A stretch of 52,965 nt of DNA from JBOGDS01 sp050743075 (GCA_050743075.1 JBOGDS010000019.1:1-52965); one strand, 5' to 3'; positions 34,007-44,787 are shown, counted from the first letter of the stretch. Translations and numbers: made by a program. The notes: generated by a model from the letters alone, not told the origin.

Positions 34007-34805
34007 TCAGCCGACCCGGATACGTGCGAGCTGCCTGGACTGGGCGACGAGCTGGCCCTCGGCGTCGTACACCTCGGCGTCCTCGTCGAACCACGCGTCA
34101 CGCACCAGCCGCCCTCTGAGGTGAACGGTCAGCCAGCCCGGTGCGGGGAGACCGCGCGTGAGCAGCGTGATCTCCACAGTCGGCGCCCAGCCCAGCCGGC
34201 CGAGGCCGAAGACAGTGGGAGGCAGGGCGTCGACCGCGAGGGCGAGAACGAGGGGGTCTGGCTGGGCACCGTCGCGTAGGCGCAGGTGGCCACGCATGGC
34301 CAACGACCCGGCCGGTCGGCCGGAGAACCACCCCAGCGTCTGCGGGTCGAGCCGCAGGTCGACCTTCTCGAGCAGGCCGACGTGGGTACCGTCCGGCAGG
34401 TCGACGATGGCCGGGACGCATTCGTCGACCGGCGCGACCGGCTCCGGCGGCGGCCCGCTCCACTCGACCGGCGAACCGCGGTTCAGGGCTGCGGTGGTGG
34501 CCGTCAGCTCCACCAGCGGCCGGTCACCCTGGATCAGCCTCGCCCGCAGGACGGCCGTCGTCTTGCCCGAGCGAAGGGTCTGGACCCGGACCCGGGCCGG
34601 CCCGGCCGACGGCGGGTCCAGGAAGTGAGCCGTGGTGGCGATCGCGTGCGGGTGCGGCGACTCGGCCGCCACGGCGCGCAGAAGCAGCGCCAGCAGGTTA
34701 GCCACCGTTCGGCACGTTGCCGACCGACCAGCCACCATCGACATCGACGTCGTAGCTGCCCGGTTCTGCCGGTCGAACCATGGTCGCTTCGCGGAAGTCG
34801 CTCAC
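34007..34805 (-). pseudogene. Acyl-CoA thioesterase (double hotdog) with one frameshift
   Basis: GTG 34805 encodes VSDFREATMVRPAEPGSYDVDVDG, then WSVGNVPNGG, the usual N-terminus of TesB-like thioesterase family proteins. At 34698-34700 one extra base turns GGC TAC CTG into GGC TAA; in the next frame the protein continues LLALLLRAVAAESPHPHAIATTAHFLDPPSAG to RIRVG at 34007. Both hotdog halves are present (HFLDPPSAGPARVRVQTLRSGKT, and TVEITLLTRGLP). The repaired product would be about 265 residues. A single-base error in the data is as likely as a real mutation. It is divergent from the bkd operon. Confidence 0.82.
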
Positions 34806-34891
34806 GGGCCACGACCCTAACGAGGCGGGTATCCTTCGCGTCCGCCCTCCTGCTTCCCGGCCCTTGCTGGGTACCTTTGGGGTAGAACCGT

Positions 34892-34909
34892 CGTGACCGC
34901 AACGTCACG
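34892..34909. promoter_or_regulatory. Palindrome upstream of bkdA
   Basis: CGTGAC and GTCACG flank a 6-base spacer 127 bp before the bkdA start. Spacing differs from a Crp box (TGTGA-N6-TCACA), so another regulator, such as an AsnC/Lrp or TetR type protein, would be expected. No such regulator gene is adjacent. Confidence 0.4.
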
Positions 34910-35035
34910 GCTCCCTCCGTCCGAGCCCGCGCGCCCACCTTCAGCGTCGAGGGGTCGGACGGTCGACGCGCCACGCTGCATTGAGCGATCAGGCCGTAGC
35001 GGCGACCCCGCCGGCCGACGACGCGAAGGAGAACG

Positions 35036-36187
35036 ATGACCGTCGAGACTGCCGGTACGGCGACCGCGCAGGCGGTACCCGACGAGCCCGAGCTCGTCCA
35101 ACTGCTCACACCGGAAGGCGAGCGGGTTCCCAACCCCGACTACGACCATCTCGTGGCCGACGTCGCCGACGAGGATGTCCGCGGGTTGTACCGCGACCTC
35201 GTGCTGGCGCGGCGCGTCGACACCGAGGCGGTCGCGCTGCAGCGGCACGGCGAGCTCGGCCTGTGGGCGTCGCTGCTCGGCCAGGAGGCCGCTCAGGTCG
35301 GCTCCGCCCGTGCCCTGCTACCGCAGGACCACGTCTTCCCGACCTACCGAGAACACGGCGTCGCCTGGTGCCGCGGCGTCGATCCGGGCCTGCTGCTGGG
35401 CCTGTTCCGCGGCGTCGACCAAGGCAGCTGGGATCCGCGCGAGAACAACTTCCACCTGTACACGATCGTCATCGGCGCACAGACGCTGCACGCCACCGGA
35501 TACGCGATGGGAGTCCAGCGCGACGGAGCCGTGGGCACCGGTGACCCCGAGCGCGACACCGCCGTCATCGCCTACTTCGGTGACGGAGCCACCAGCCAGG
35601 GCGACGTCAACGAAGCGTTCATCTGGGCGGCGGTGACCAATGCGCCGGTGGTGTTCTTCTGCCAGAACAACCAGTGGGCGATCTCCGAGCCGCTGGAGCG
35701 CCAGACCCGGATCCCGCTGTACAAGCGGGCCGCGGGCTTCGGCTTTCCAGGCGTCCGGGTCGACGGCAACGACGTCCTCGCCTGTCTGGCAGTGACGAGG
35801 GCGGCCACGCAGCGGGCCCGCGACGGCGAGGGCCCGACGATGATCGAGGCGTTCACCTACCGGATGGGCGCGCACACGACGACTGACGACCCCACCCGGT
35901 ACCGGCTGGCCGCGGAACTGGAGCACTGGAAGCTCAAGGACCCGGTCGAGCGGGTCAAGGCGTATCTGACCCGGTCCGGTGGCGCCGAGCCCGAGTTCTT
36001 CGAGACCGTCGAGGCCGAAGCCGAGTCACTGGCCGAGCACCTGCGGGACTATTGCCGGTCGCTGCCGGACCCCGAGCCGACGTCGATCTTCGACCATGTC
36101 TACGCCGAACCGACGCCGAACCTGGTGGCACAGCGCGACGAGCTGGCCGCGTATCTCGACTCCTTCGCCGAGGAGGGCCGACGATGA
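35036..36187 (+). CDS. bkdA: Branched-chain 2-oxoacid dehydrogenase E1 alpha subunit
   Basis: The 383-residue protein is the ThDP-binding alpha half of E1. The ThDP motif GDGATSQGDVNEAF...FFCQNN (about 182-215) is complete; LLGQEAAQVGSA, DHVFPTYREHGV and YRMGAHTTTDDPTRYR are typical of the BCKDH/PDH E1 alpha family, the latter covering the region phosphorylated in animal enzymes. ATG 35036 has AAGGAGA upstream. It decarboxylates 2-oxoacids from valine, leucine and isoleucine together with the beta subunit. Its stop overlaps the bkdB start (ATGA). Confidence 0.93.
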   Translation: MTVETAGTATAQAVPDEPELVQLLTPEGERVPNPDYDHLVADVADEDVRGLYRDLVLARRVDTEAVALQRHGELGLWASLLGQEAAQVGSARALLPQDHVFPTYREHGVAWCRGVDPGLLLGLFRGVDQGSWDPRENNFHLYTIVIGAQTLHATGYAMGVQRDGAVGTGDPERDTAVIAYFGDGATSQGDVNEAFIWAAVTNAPVVFFCQNNQWAISEPLERQTRIPLYKRAAGFGFPGVRVDGNDVLACLAVTRAATQRARDGEGPTMIEAFTYRMGAHTTTDDPTRYRLAAELEHWKLKDPVERVKAYLTRSGGAEPEFFETVEAEAESLAEHLRDYCRSLPDPEPTSIFDHVYAEPTPNLVAQRDELAAYLDSFAEEGRR

Positions 36188-37167
36188 CCACCATGGCGCT
36201 CGGCAAGGCGATCAACACCGGCCTTCGCAGGGCGATGGAGAACGACCCGAAGGTGATCGTCATGGGTGAGGACGTCGGCAAACTCGGCGGCGTCTTCCGG
36301 GTCACCGATGGCCTGCAGAAGGATTTCGGCGAGGACCGGGTGATCGACACGCCGCTGGCCGAGTCTGGGATCATCGGCACCGCCGTCGGGCTTGCGCTGC
36401 GCGGGTACCGGCCGGTGTGCGAGATCCAGTTCGACGGGTTCGTGTTCCCCGGCTACGACCAGATCGTGTCCCAGGTCGCCAAGATGCACTTCCGGTCGGG
36501 CGGGCGGCTGCGGGTGCCGATCGTGATCCGGATCCCGTTCGGCGGCGGCATCGGCGCGGTCGAGCACCACAGCGAGAGCCCGGAGGCGTACTTCGCGCAC
36601 ACCCCGGGGCTGAAAGTCGTGGCCGTCTCGAACCCGGCCGACGCCTTCTGGATGATCCAGCAGGCGATCTCGCTCGACGACCCGGTCGTGTTCTTCGAAC
36701 CCAAGCGGCGCTACTGGGAGAAGGCCGAGGTGAACGACGCCGCCGAGGACGAACCTGATCTTCCGCTGGAGGCGGCCAGGGTGGTGGTCCCCGGCGCCGA
36801 CGCGACCGTCCTCGCGTACGGGCCGATGGTGAAGACCTGCCTCGACGCCGCCTCGGCGGCGGCCGAGGAAGGCCGCTCGCTCGAAGTCGTGGACCTTCGC
36901 TCGCTGTCGCCGCTGGACCTGCCGGCGGTGTACCAGTCCGTCCGCAAGACCGGCCGCTGCGTCGTCGTGCACGAGGCCCAGCGCACGCTGGGCATCGGCG
37001 CCGAGGTGGCTGCGCGGGTCAGCGAGGAGTGCTTCTACGCACTGGAGGCGCCCGTGCTGCGCGTCACCGGTTTCGACACGCCGTACCCGCCGGCCCGCGT
37101 CGAGGAGGAGTACCTTCCCGACCTCGACCGGGTGCTCGACGGCGTCGACCGCGCGCTGGCGTACTGA
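36184..37167 (+). CDS. bkdB: Branched-chain 2-oxoacid dehydrogenase E1 beta subunit
   Basis: The 327-residue protein has the transketolase-type pyrimidine domain (MGEDVGKLGGVFRVTDGL, TPLAESGIIGTAVGLALRGYRPVCEIQF) and C-terminal transketolase domain (GPMVKTCLDAASAA, VVDLRSLSPLD, GRCVVVHEAQRTLGIGAEV). The glutamate in LAESGI activates ThDP. The FGGGIGAVEHHSES stretch matches BCKDH E1 beta. ATG 36184 overlaps the bkdA stop by four bases, giving coupled translation in a heterotetrameric E1. Confidence 0.94.
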   Translation: MTTMALGKAINTGLRRAMENDPKVIVMGEDVGKLGGVFRVTDGLQKDFGEDRVIDTPLAESGIIGTAVGLALRGYRPVCEIQFDGFVFPGYDQIVSQVAKMHFRSGGRLRVPIVIRIPFGGGIGAVEHHSESPEAYFAHTPGLKVVAVSNPADAFWMIQQAISLDDPVVFFEPKRRYWEKAEVNDAAEDEPDLPLEAARVVVPGADATVLAYGPMVKTCLDAASAAAEEGRSLEVVDLRSLSPLDLPAVYQSVRKTGRCVVVHEAQRTLGIGAEVAARVSEECFYALEAPVLRVTGFDTPYPPARVEEEYLPDLDRVLDGVDRALAY

Positions 37168-37176
37168 GGGGTTGGC

Positions 37177-38496
37177 ATGAGTGACGTTTCCCAGTTCAAG
37201 CTCCCCGACGTCGGCGAGGGCCTGACCGAGGCGGAGATCGTCACCTGGAAGGTCAAGGTCGGCGACACGATCCGGGTCAACGACGTGATCGTCGAGATCG
37301 AGACCGCGAAGTCGCTGGTCGAGTTGCCGTCCCCGTATGCCGGTGTCGTCGACGGCCTGCTCGTCGAGGAGGGCACGACGGTCCCCGTCGGCACGCCGAT
37401 CATCGCGGTGCGAACGGGCGCCGGCGCTCCGGGTGCCGCCACCGACGCCGGTCAGGTCGGAGGGCCGGCCGAGGATCTGGTTCCCACGCCGGCCGAGCCC
37501 GAGCGCCAGGCCGTTCTCGTCGGATACGGACCCCGGACGACGACCGCCAAGCGCCGCGCTCGCAAGGGCGCGGCCGACGAGCCCGTGCCCGCCGAGCAGA
37601 CGTCGCGCGTGCTGGCCAAGCCGCCCGTGCGCAAGTTGGCCAAGGACCTCGGCGTCGACCTCTCCATCGTGACGGCCACCGGTGCCGGGGGCGTGATCAC
37701 CCGCGACGACGTCCAAGCCGTGGCGAACGGTGCGCAGGCGCTCGTGGGTCGGGCCACGCCGGCGGGACAGTCCGGCGCCGGCTGGGACGGGCAGCCGCGC
37801 GAGGAGCGCATCGCGATCCGGTCGGTCCGCAAGGCGACAGCGGAGGCGGTGACCCGCTCGGCCTTCACCGCGCCGCACGTGACGGAGTTCGTCACGGTCG
37901 ACGCGACCCGCACGATGCGGCTCGTCGAGCGGCTGCGCGAGTCGCGCGAGTTCCGCGACGTGCGGCTCTCGCCGCTGGCGGTCCTGGCCCGGGCCATGTG
38001 CGTCGCCGTGCGCCGTACCCCGGAGGTCAACGCCCGCTGGGACGACGCCGCCGGCGAGATCGTCGTGCAGCGCTACGTCAACCTGGGCATCGCCGCGGCC
38101 ACGCCGCGCGGACTCGTGGTCCCGAACATCAAGGACGCCGACCAGCTGTCGCTGCACGACCTCGCCGTGGCCATCAACGAGTTGGCCGCGACGGCGCGCG
38201 AGGGCAAGACGCAGCCCCCGGACATGCTGGGTGGCACGATGTCGATCACCAATGTCGGCGTGTTCGGCATCGACACCGGCACGCCGATCCTGCCGCCGGG
38301 CGAGTCGGCGATCGTGGCGTTCGGGGCCATCCGGCAGCAGCCTTGGGTCCATCGGGGCACGGTGAAGGCGCGCTGGGTCACGACCCTTGCCCTGTCCTTC
38401 GACCACCGGCTGGTCGACGGCGAGCAGGGGTCGCGGTTCCTCGCCGACGTGGCGGCCATCGTGGAAGACCCCGCGCAGGCCCTGGTCTGGAGCTGA
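37177..38496 (+). CDS. bkdC: Dihydrolipoamide acyltransferase E2 of the branched-chain 2-oxoacid dehydrogenase
   Basis: The 439-residue protein has one lipoyl domain (1-80; lipoyl-lysine Lys45 in EIETAKSLVELP), a Pro/Ala linker, a peripheral subunit-binding domain (VLAKPPVRKLAKDLGVDLSIV...GVITRDDV, about 145-180) and the catalytic acyltransferase domain with His410 in SFDHRLVDGEQG. It starts 9 bp after bkdB. No E3 lipoamide dehydrogenase gene follows, so that subunit must come from elsewhere. This completes the bkdABC operon. Confidence 0.94.
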   Translation: MSDVSQFKLPDVGEGLTEAEIVTWKVKVGDTIRVNDVIVEIETAKSLVELPSPYAGVVDGLLVEEGTTVPVGTPIIAVRTGAGAPGAATDAGQVGGPAEDLVPTPAEPERQAVLVGYGPRTTTAKRRARKGAADEPVPAEQTSRVLAKPPVRKLAKDLGVDLSIVTATGAGGVITRDDVQAVANGAQALVGRATPAGQSGAGWDGQPREERIAIRSVRKATAEAVTRSAFTAPHVTEFVTVDATRTMRLVERLRESREFRDVRLSPLAVLARAMCVAVRRTPEVNARWDDAAGEIVVQRYVNLGIAAATPRGLVVPNIKDADQLSLHDLAVAINELAATAREGKTQPPDMLGGTMSITNVGVFGIDTGTPILPPGESAIVAFGAIRQQPWVHRGTVKARWVTTLALSFDHRLVDGEQGSRFLADVAAIVEDPAQALVWS

Positions 38497-38598
38497 CGTC
38501 CGCCAGTGGTCGGCGGGTCGGGAGGAGTTCGATGACCGAGGTGCCGGGCGGTCACGGCTTCGCTTTCAAGTCTGTGGCCGGTCGCACCGTGCTGGCCG

Positions 38599-39803
<1,205 letters not shown>

Positions 39804-39854
39804 GGCCGGTTCACCCTTGCGGACTTCGGGTCGATGACATCCACATCCCATCGA

Positions 39855-40328
39855 TCATGGTCGGGATTCCTCGGGGACCAGGGTTCCGGGGATCTCACGC
39901 GATCGGCCGCGGAACTCGGCGACCACCTCCGTGTCGCGTCGGACGGTGACGTCGTAGACGCCGCTGCGTCCGTACCGGATGCGCTCGGTCGCCTCCGCGA
40001 CGATGACGTCGTCGAGTCGGGCCGGTGCGACGAACACGATGTCGCAGGCCTGAGCGACCGTGCTGTGGTTGTACGAGTTGCAGGCGAACGCGAAGGCCGA
40101 GTCGGCCAGTGCGAAGACGAGGCCGCCGTGGCAGATCGCGTGCCCGTTCACCATGTCGGCACGGATCCGCATGGACAGCCGGGCGTAGCCGGGACGCACC
40201 TCGTCCAACGTCATGCCGAGTGCCTGAGACGTGGCGTCGTCGGCCCACATGGCTGCGGCGGACCGGTCGGCCACGACCTGTGGGTCAGCCACCCGGAACC
40301 CCGACAGGGCCGGCGCGGCCACGGACAC
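39855..40328 (-). CDS. paaI: Hydroxyphenylacetyl-CoA thioesterase PaaI
   Basis: The 157-residue single-hotdog thioesterase shows the PaaI signatures MWADDATSQALGMTLDEVRPG, MVNGHAICHGGLVFALADSAFAFACNSY and DIVFVAPARLDDVIVAEATE. The HGG-x-F-x-LAD-x-AF motif carries the active site. PaaI removes CoA from stalled phenylacetate pathway intermediates. It is divergent from paaN and followed by paaJ, forming a small phenylacetate cluster. Confidence 0.92.
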   Translation of the reverse strand: MSVAAPALSGFRVADPQVVADRSAAAMWADDATSQALGMTLDEVRPGYARLSMRIRADMVNGHAICHGGLVFALADSAFAFACNSYNHSTVAQACDIVFVAPARLDDVIVAEATERIRYGRSGVYDVTVRRDTEVVAEFRGRSREIPGTLVPEESRP

Positions 40329-40460
40329 CGCCGGACGCCAGGTACCGGTTCGGGTCCCCGGCGGATGTCGGGTCCAGCGCAGGCATGACCGTCACTGTGC
40401 CACGCCGGCCGACAGGGAGTCCGCGGCACGGTCGCGTTGGGCTACCGGGTGCCGCCGGAG

Positions 40461-40502
40461 TTGTGACACGCTGGGGCCAGAACTGTCGTTCTTGCGTCAC
40501 AA
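40461..40502. promoter_or_regulatory. Nested inverted repeats between paaI and paaN
   Basis: TTGTGAC (40461-40467) pairs with GTCACAA (40496-40502), and AGAACTGTCGTTCT (40479-40492) is a further palindrome in the middle. They lie 40 bp before paaN and within the 213-bp divergent promoter. A phenylacetate-responsive repressor (PaaR/TetR or GntR type) could bind here, though no such gene is in the window. Confidence 0.45.
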
Positions 40503-40541
40503 GTCGCTGCGCCCGCACCCGGTCGACCGGAGGTTCGTCCC

Positions 40542-42236
40542 ATGTCGGTGAACGTCGACGGGCTCGTCACCCGTCACCAGCAGCCCCTCGACGGGGCGCT
40601 CGAGGCGATCCGCACCCGTGGGTACTTCTCGGCGTACTCCGAGTCGCCGAGCCCACGCGTCTACGGCGAGACCGCGGCCGCCGAAGGGCTCGCCGCCTAC
40701 CAGGCCTGGCTCGGCACGGACTTCCCGCTGGACACGCCGGGTGCCGACGGCCGGGTTGCGACCGAGCGCAGCCCGTTCGGGCCTGAGCTGGGCGTGACGT
40801 ATCCGAGGGTCCGGCCGACGACCGAGTCACTGGGGGCGCTGCTGGGCGCCGCCCGTCGTGCCATGCCGGCGTGGCGCGAGGCCGGGCCGGCCGGCCGCAC
40901 CGCCGTCTGTCTGGAGATCCTGGCCAGGCTGCACGGGCGGATCTTCGAGCTGGCGAACGCGGTCCAGCACACGTCGGGGCAAGCCTTCGTGATGGCCTTC
41001 CAGGCCGGTGGGGCGCACGCGCTCGACCGGGCCCTTGAGGCGGTCGCGTATGCGTACGAGGAGCAGACCCGCACGCCGGCGACGGCGTACTGGGAGAAGC
41101 CGGCCGGCAAGGGCGAGCCACTGCGGATGAACAAGACGTTCCACGTCGTCCCCCGCGGCGTCGCTCTGGTCGTCGGGTGCAACACGTTCCCGACGTGGAA
41201 CTCGTGGCCGGGCCTGTTCGCGTCGCTGGCAACGGGCAACGCCGTGGTCGTGAAGCCGCACCCGGGCGCGGTACTACCGCTCGCGATCACCGTGCAGGCC
41301 GCACGCGAGGTGCTCGACGAGCTTGGCTTCGACGCCGATCTTGTGACGCTGGCCGCAGAGGATCCCGCCGACAAGTCCGCGGCCGCCCTGGCCGTCCGCC
41401 CGGATGTCAAGATCATCGACTACACCGGGTCGAGCGAGTTCGGCACCTGGCTGGAGGACAACGCCCGGCAGGCCGTCGTCTACACCGAGAAGGCCGGTGT
41501 CAACACCGTCGTCGTCGACTCGACCGACGACTTCGCCGGCCTCTGCCGCAACCTGGCCTTCTCGTTCAGCCTCTACACCGGGCAGATGTGCACGGCGCCG
41601 CAGAACGTCTTCGTGCCGCGCGAAGGGATCGCCACCGACGAGGGGCGCAAGTCGTTCGCTGCGGTGGGTGAGGGCATCGCTGCCGCCGTCGACAAGCTGG
41701 TGGGTGATGACGCACGAGCGGTGGAGCTGCTCGGCGCTGTGGTGAACGCCGGGGTGCTCGACCGCCTGGCTGCCGCGCCGAGCAAGGGCGACGTCGTCCT
41801 CGCGTCGCGTGCCATCGAGCATCCGGCTTGGCCGGACGCCACGGTCCGCACGCCGGCGATCATCGCGTTGGACGCTTCCGACCGCGACGTCTACACCACG
41901 GAGTGCTTCGGCCCGGTCTCGTACCTGATCGCGACGGACTCGACCGATGCCTCGATCGACCTGTTTCGTGACACCGTCCGTGAGCATGGTGCGATGACCG
42001 CGTCGGTGTACTCGACCGACGAGAAGGTCGTCGAGGCTGTCGAGGAGGCAGCGGTCGACGCGGGGGTCGCGCTGTCCGTCAACCTGACCGGCGGCGTCTT
42101 CGTGAACCAGTCGGCGGCGTTCTCCGACTTCCACGGCACCGGCGCCAACCCGGCGGCCAACGCCGCGTTCACCGATGGTGCGTACGTCGCAGGTCGGTTC
42201 CGCATCGTCCAGTCGCGGCGCCACGCCATCGCGTAG
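40542..42236 (+). CDS. paaN: Phenylacetic acid degradation aldehyde dehydrogenase PaaN
   Basis: The 564-residue protein is an aldehyde dehydrogenase of the PaaN type. The NAD-binding region holds GCNTFPTWNSWPGLFASLATGNAVVVKPHP, the glutamate region follows in AVVYTEKAGVNTVVVDSTDD, and the catalytic Cys350 is in YTGQMCTAPQNVFVP. The C-terminal NLTGGVFVNQSAAFSDFHGTG is family-specific. In the phenylacetate pathway this enzyme oxidises the ring-cleaved semialdehyde CoA intermediate. No enoyl-CoA hydratase domain is attached, unlike PaaZ. The oxygenase paaABCDE and ligase paaK are not in the window. Confidence 0.92.
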   Translation: MSVNVDGLVTRHQQPLDGALEAIRTRGYFSAYSESPSPRVYGETAAAEGLAAYQAWLGTDFPLDTPGADGRVATERSPFGPELGVTYPRVRPTTESLGALLGAARRAMPAWREAGPAGRTAVCLEILARLHGRIFELANAVQHTSGQAFVMAFQAGGAHALDRALEAVAYAYEEQTRTPATAYWEKPAGKGEPLRMNKTFHVVPRGVALVVGCNTFPTWNSWPGLFASLATGNAVVVKPHPGAVLPLAITVQAAREVLDELGFDADLVTLAAEDPADKSAAALAVRPDVKIIDYTGSSEFGTWLEDNARQAVVYTEKAGVNTVVVDSTDDFAGLCRNLAFSFSLYTGQMCTAPQNVFVPREGIATDEGRKSFAAVGEGIAAAVDKLVGDDARAVELLGAVVNAGVLDRLAAAPSKGDVVLASRAIEHPAWPDATVRTPAIIALDASDRDVYTTECFGPVSYLIATDSTDASIDLFRDTVREHGAMTASVYSTDEKVVEAVEEAAVDAGVALSVNLTGGVFVNQSAAFSDFHGTGANPAANAAFTDGAYVAGRFRIVQSRRHAIA

Positions 42237-42266
42237 CCGCGCGCCAGTCATAGCGGGGCAATCCAG

Positions 42267-42327
42267 TCACGTGATCGAATCGTTATCGCTGGAGCAGTCC
42301 CAGCCCCCTTGTCTTCCGGTTACGTAA
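42267..42327. promoter_or_regulatory. Promoter region of the sugar ABC operon with short palindromes
   Basis: Two 8-bp palindromes, TCACGTGA (42267-42274) and TTACGTAA (42320-42327), lie in the 170-bp gap before the substrate-binding protein gene. LacI-type regulators often bind sites of this kind, for instance centred on CG, upstream of sugar transporter operons. The regulator is not next to the operon. Confidence 0.3.
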
Positions 42328-42406
42328 GCGTTCTCGTTCGAAGTGAGCCGAGTTGGCGGACCGAGTGTGCGTCCGGACCGGGGGAACATCGAGGAGGCGG
42401 GCCAGC

Positions 42407-43726
42407 ATGGCCATCAGCACCACCACACGCGGTGTGACCGCGGTGACGTTCGCACTTGGAATCTCGCTCGTCCTCGCCGCGTGCGGCGGTGACGACGGCG
42501 ACGACGGGGAAGACGGCGACGGTGACGCCAGCGGTGGCAGCGTCAGCGTCCTGGTCGTATGGGGCGGGGCCGAGCTCGAGAGCTTCGAGGCCATGCTCGC
42601 GCCGTTCGAGGAGGAGACCGGCACCCAGGTCGAGATCGAGAGCACGCGCGACCTGAACGCGGTCCTGGAGACCCGATTGGCTGGCGGAAACCCGCCCGAC
42701 GTCGCTGGCCTGCCCGGCCCGGGCCCGATGGCCGAGTTTGCACGCAACGGAGACCTGCAGCCGTTGCCGCAGGAGGTCCTCGACGTCCTCGAGGCCGACT
42801 ACGACGAAGGCGTCATCACCGACTCCACCGTCGACGATGAGCTCGTGGGCATCTTCGTCAAGACCAGCGTCAAGGGGCTGATCTGGTACAACCCGGCGGC
42901 GTTCGAGGCCGGTGGCTACACGGTGCCCGAGGACTGGGACGGCCTGACCGCCCTCGTCGATGACGCCGCCTCCGCCGGCACCTCGCCGTGGGGCATCGGC
43001 CTCGAGAGCGGCGGCGACACCGGCTGGCCCGCCACCGACTGGATCGAGGACTTCGTGATCCGGCAGTCCGGTCCCGACGTCTACGACCAGTGGGTGAATG
43101 GTGAGCTGGCGTGGAGCTCTGACGAGATCCGCAGCGCATTCGAGGCGTTCGGCCAGTGGGCCACCGACGACGAGTTCGTCAGCGGCGGCTCCAACGCGGT
43201 GCTGACCACCCCGTTCGGCAACGGCGGCGACTGCCTGTTCGCCGAGCCGCCGGGCTGCCTGCTGCATCACCAGGCGAGCTTCATCACGACATTCTTCGAG
43301 GAGAACAACCCAGGCGTCGCCGCGGCTGGGACCACCTACGACTTCTTCCCGATGCCCGGCATCGACTTCGACGGCGTCGTGTACGCGGGCGACCTGTTCG
43401 GCATGTTCAACGACACGCCGCAGGCCCGCGCGCTGATGGAGTACCTCGTCACGGCCGACGCCCAGCAGATCTGGGTCGAGCGTGGCGGCGCGTTGTCGGC
43501 GAACCAGAACGTGCCGCTCGAGGCGTACCCCGACGAGACCTCACGCCGGTCGGGAGAGTTCCTGGTCGGTGCGGAGGCCATCCGGTTCGACGGGTCGGAC
43601 AAGATGCCGGCCGAGATGAACCGGGGCTTCTTCACTGCTGTCCTCGAGTACGTCCAGAACCCGGACAACCTGGACAGCGTCCTGGAGGAGCTCGACAGCG
43701 TCCAGGAGTCGGCCTACGAAGAGTGA
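42407..43726 (+). CDS. Sugar ABC transporter substrate-binding lipoprotein
   Basis: The 439-residue lipoprotein starts at ATG 42407 (GAGGAGG upstream) with lipobox LVLAACGG (Cys26), then an acidic Gly/Asp linker. The body is a family 1 solute-binding protein (VLVVWGGAELESFEAMLAPFEEETGTQVEI, GNPPDVAGLPGPGPMAEFA, VKGLIWYNPAAFEAGGYTVPEDWDGL). It is closest in layout to AglE-like alpha-glucoside binding proteins, but the sugar is not certain. The two permease genes follow. Confidence 0.9.
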   Translation: MAISTTTRGVTAVTFALGISLVLAACGGDDGDDGEDGDGDASGGSVSVLVVWGGAELESFEAMLAPFEEETGTQVEIESTRDLNAVLETRLAGGNPPDVAGLPGPGPMAEFARNGDLQPLPQEVLDVLEADYDEGVITDSTVDDELVGIFVKTSVKGLIWYNPAAFEAGGYTVPEDWDGLTALVDDAASAGTSPWGIGLESGGDTGWPATDWIEDFVIRQSGPDVYDQWVNGELAWSSDEIRSAFEAFGQWATDDEFVSGGSNAVLTTPFGNGGDCLFAEPPGCLLHHQASFITTFFEENNPGVAAAGTTYDFFPMPGIDFDGVVYAGDLFGMFNDTPQARALMEYLVTADAQQIWVERGGALSANQNVPLEAYPDETSRRSGEFLVGAEAIRFDGSDKMPAEMNRGFFTAVLEYVQNPDNLDSVLEELDSVQESAYEE

Positions 43727-43824
43727 TCGCGCGGGCCTCGCGGGCCGGCCCTGGCAACGGGGCCGGCCCGACGGGCGAGAGGCCTGGCCGGTGATCTGAT
43801 CCGCTCGAAACCGAGGGGAGTCCC

Positions 43825-44787
43825 ATGGATGCGGGAACGCTCACCACGGCACTGATCGTGGTTGTCGGCGTGCCGACCGCGACGGTGCTGTACATCATCG
43901 GCGCCGAGCGTCTGCTGATGCTGCTGCCCGAACGCCGCCGGCGCCGCTTCCGGCCGTGGCTCTGGCTCTTGCCGGCGTTCGCGTTCCTGGGTGTCTTCCT
44001 GATCTACCCGACCGTCAGGACCGTCATCCTCAGCCTGATGGACGACCGGTCCGAGTCGTTCGTCGGTGCCGAGAACTACACCTCACTGTTCGGCGACGAT
44101 GGCTTCTGGCAGGTCATCCTCAACAACGTCATGTGGATCGTGCTCTTCGCCGGCGCCGTCGTGGTCATCGGGATGATCGTCGCCGTGCTGACCGACCGGG
44201 TGCGCTACGAGACCGGCGTCAAGGCTTTGATCTTCCTGCCCCTCGCCATCAGCTTCGTCGCGGCCGGCGTGATCTGGAACTTCATGTACGCGTTCGATCC
44301 GGAGGTCGGTACCGTGAACGCCGCTCTCGGGGCGGTCGGGGTCGAGCCGGTGTCGTGGCTGACGGAGTGGCCACGAAATACGATCATGATCATCGTCGTG
44401 GGCATCTGGATGTGGGTCGGCTTCGCCATGGTGATCTTGTCTGCCGGTCTGAAGGGAATCAGCGTAGAGCTGCTCGAAGCAGCCCGCATCGACGGCGCCA
44501 ACGAGCTCCAGGTCTTCTTCCGGATCATCTTGCCGCTCCTCATGCCCACCATCGCCGTCGTCGGCACCACGATCGTCATCGCGGCGCTCAAGACGTTCGA
44601 CATCGTGTTCGTGATGACGGCCGGCAACTTCGACACCGAGGTGATGGCGAGCCTGTTCTACCGGGAGCGGTTCACCAACGGTGACGCCGGCGTTGCGGCG
44701 GCCGTCGCCGTGATCCTGCTGCTGGCGATCATCCCGATCATGCTCGTCAACATCCGCCGGTTCCGGGCGCAGGAGGCCATCAGATGA
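43825..44787 (+). CDS. Sugar ABC transporter permease (AglF-like)
   Basis: The 320-residue membrane protein has an extra N-terminal helix (residues 5-25), a basic loop (PERRRRRFRPW) and then the usual six helices of a MalF-type permease. The EAA loop that contacts the ATPase is EAARIDGANELQVFFRIILPLLMPT. ATG 43825 follows GAGGGGAG. Its stop overlaps the next permease start by four bases (ATGA). It pairs with the second permease to form the membrane channel. Confidence 0.9.
   Translation: MDAGTLTTALIVVVGVPTATVLYIIGAERLLMLLPERRRRRFRPWLWLLPAFAFLGVFLIYPTVRTVILSLMDDRSESFVGAENYTSLFGDDGFWQVILNNVMWIVLFAGAVVVIGMIVAVLTDRVRYETGVKALIFLPLAISFVAAGVIWNFMYAFDPEVGTVNAALGAVGVEPVSWLTEWPRNTIMIIVVGIWMWVGFAMVILSAGLKGISVELLEAARIDGANELQVFFRIILPLLMPTIAVVGTTIVIAALKTFDIVFVMTAGNFDTEVMASLFYRERFTNGDAGVAAAVAVILLLAIIPIMLVNIRRFRAQEAIR

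Noticed and set aside
34892..34909. CGTGAC-N6-GTCACG read as a Crp box
   Set aside because: Aligned to TGTGA and TCACA the spacer is 8, not 6, and the outer T/A bases are missing, so it was listed only as an unassigned palindrome.
36100..38406. A 768-codon open frame on the minus strand across bkdB and bkdC
   Set aside because: Antisense shadow of two well-supported operon genes.
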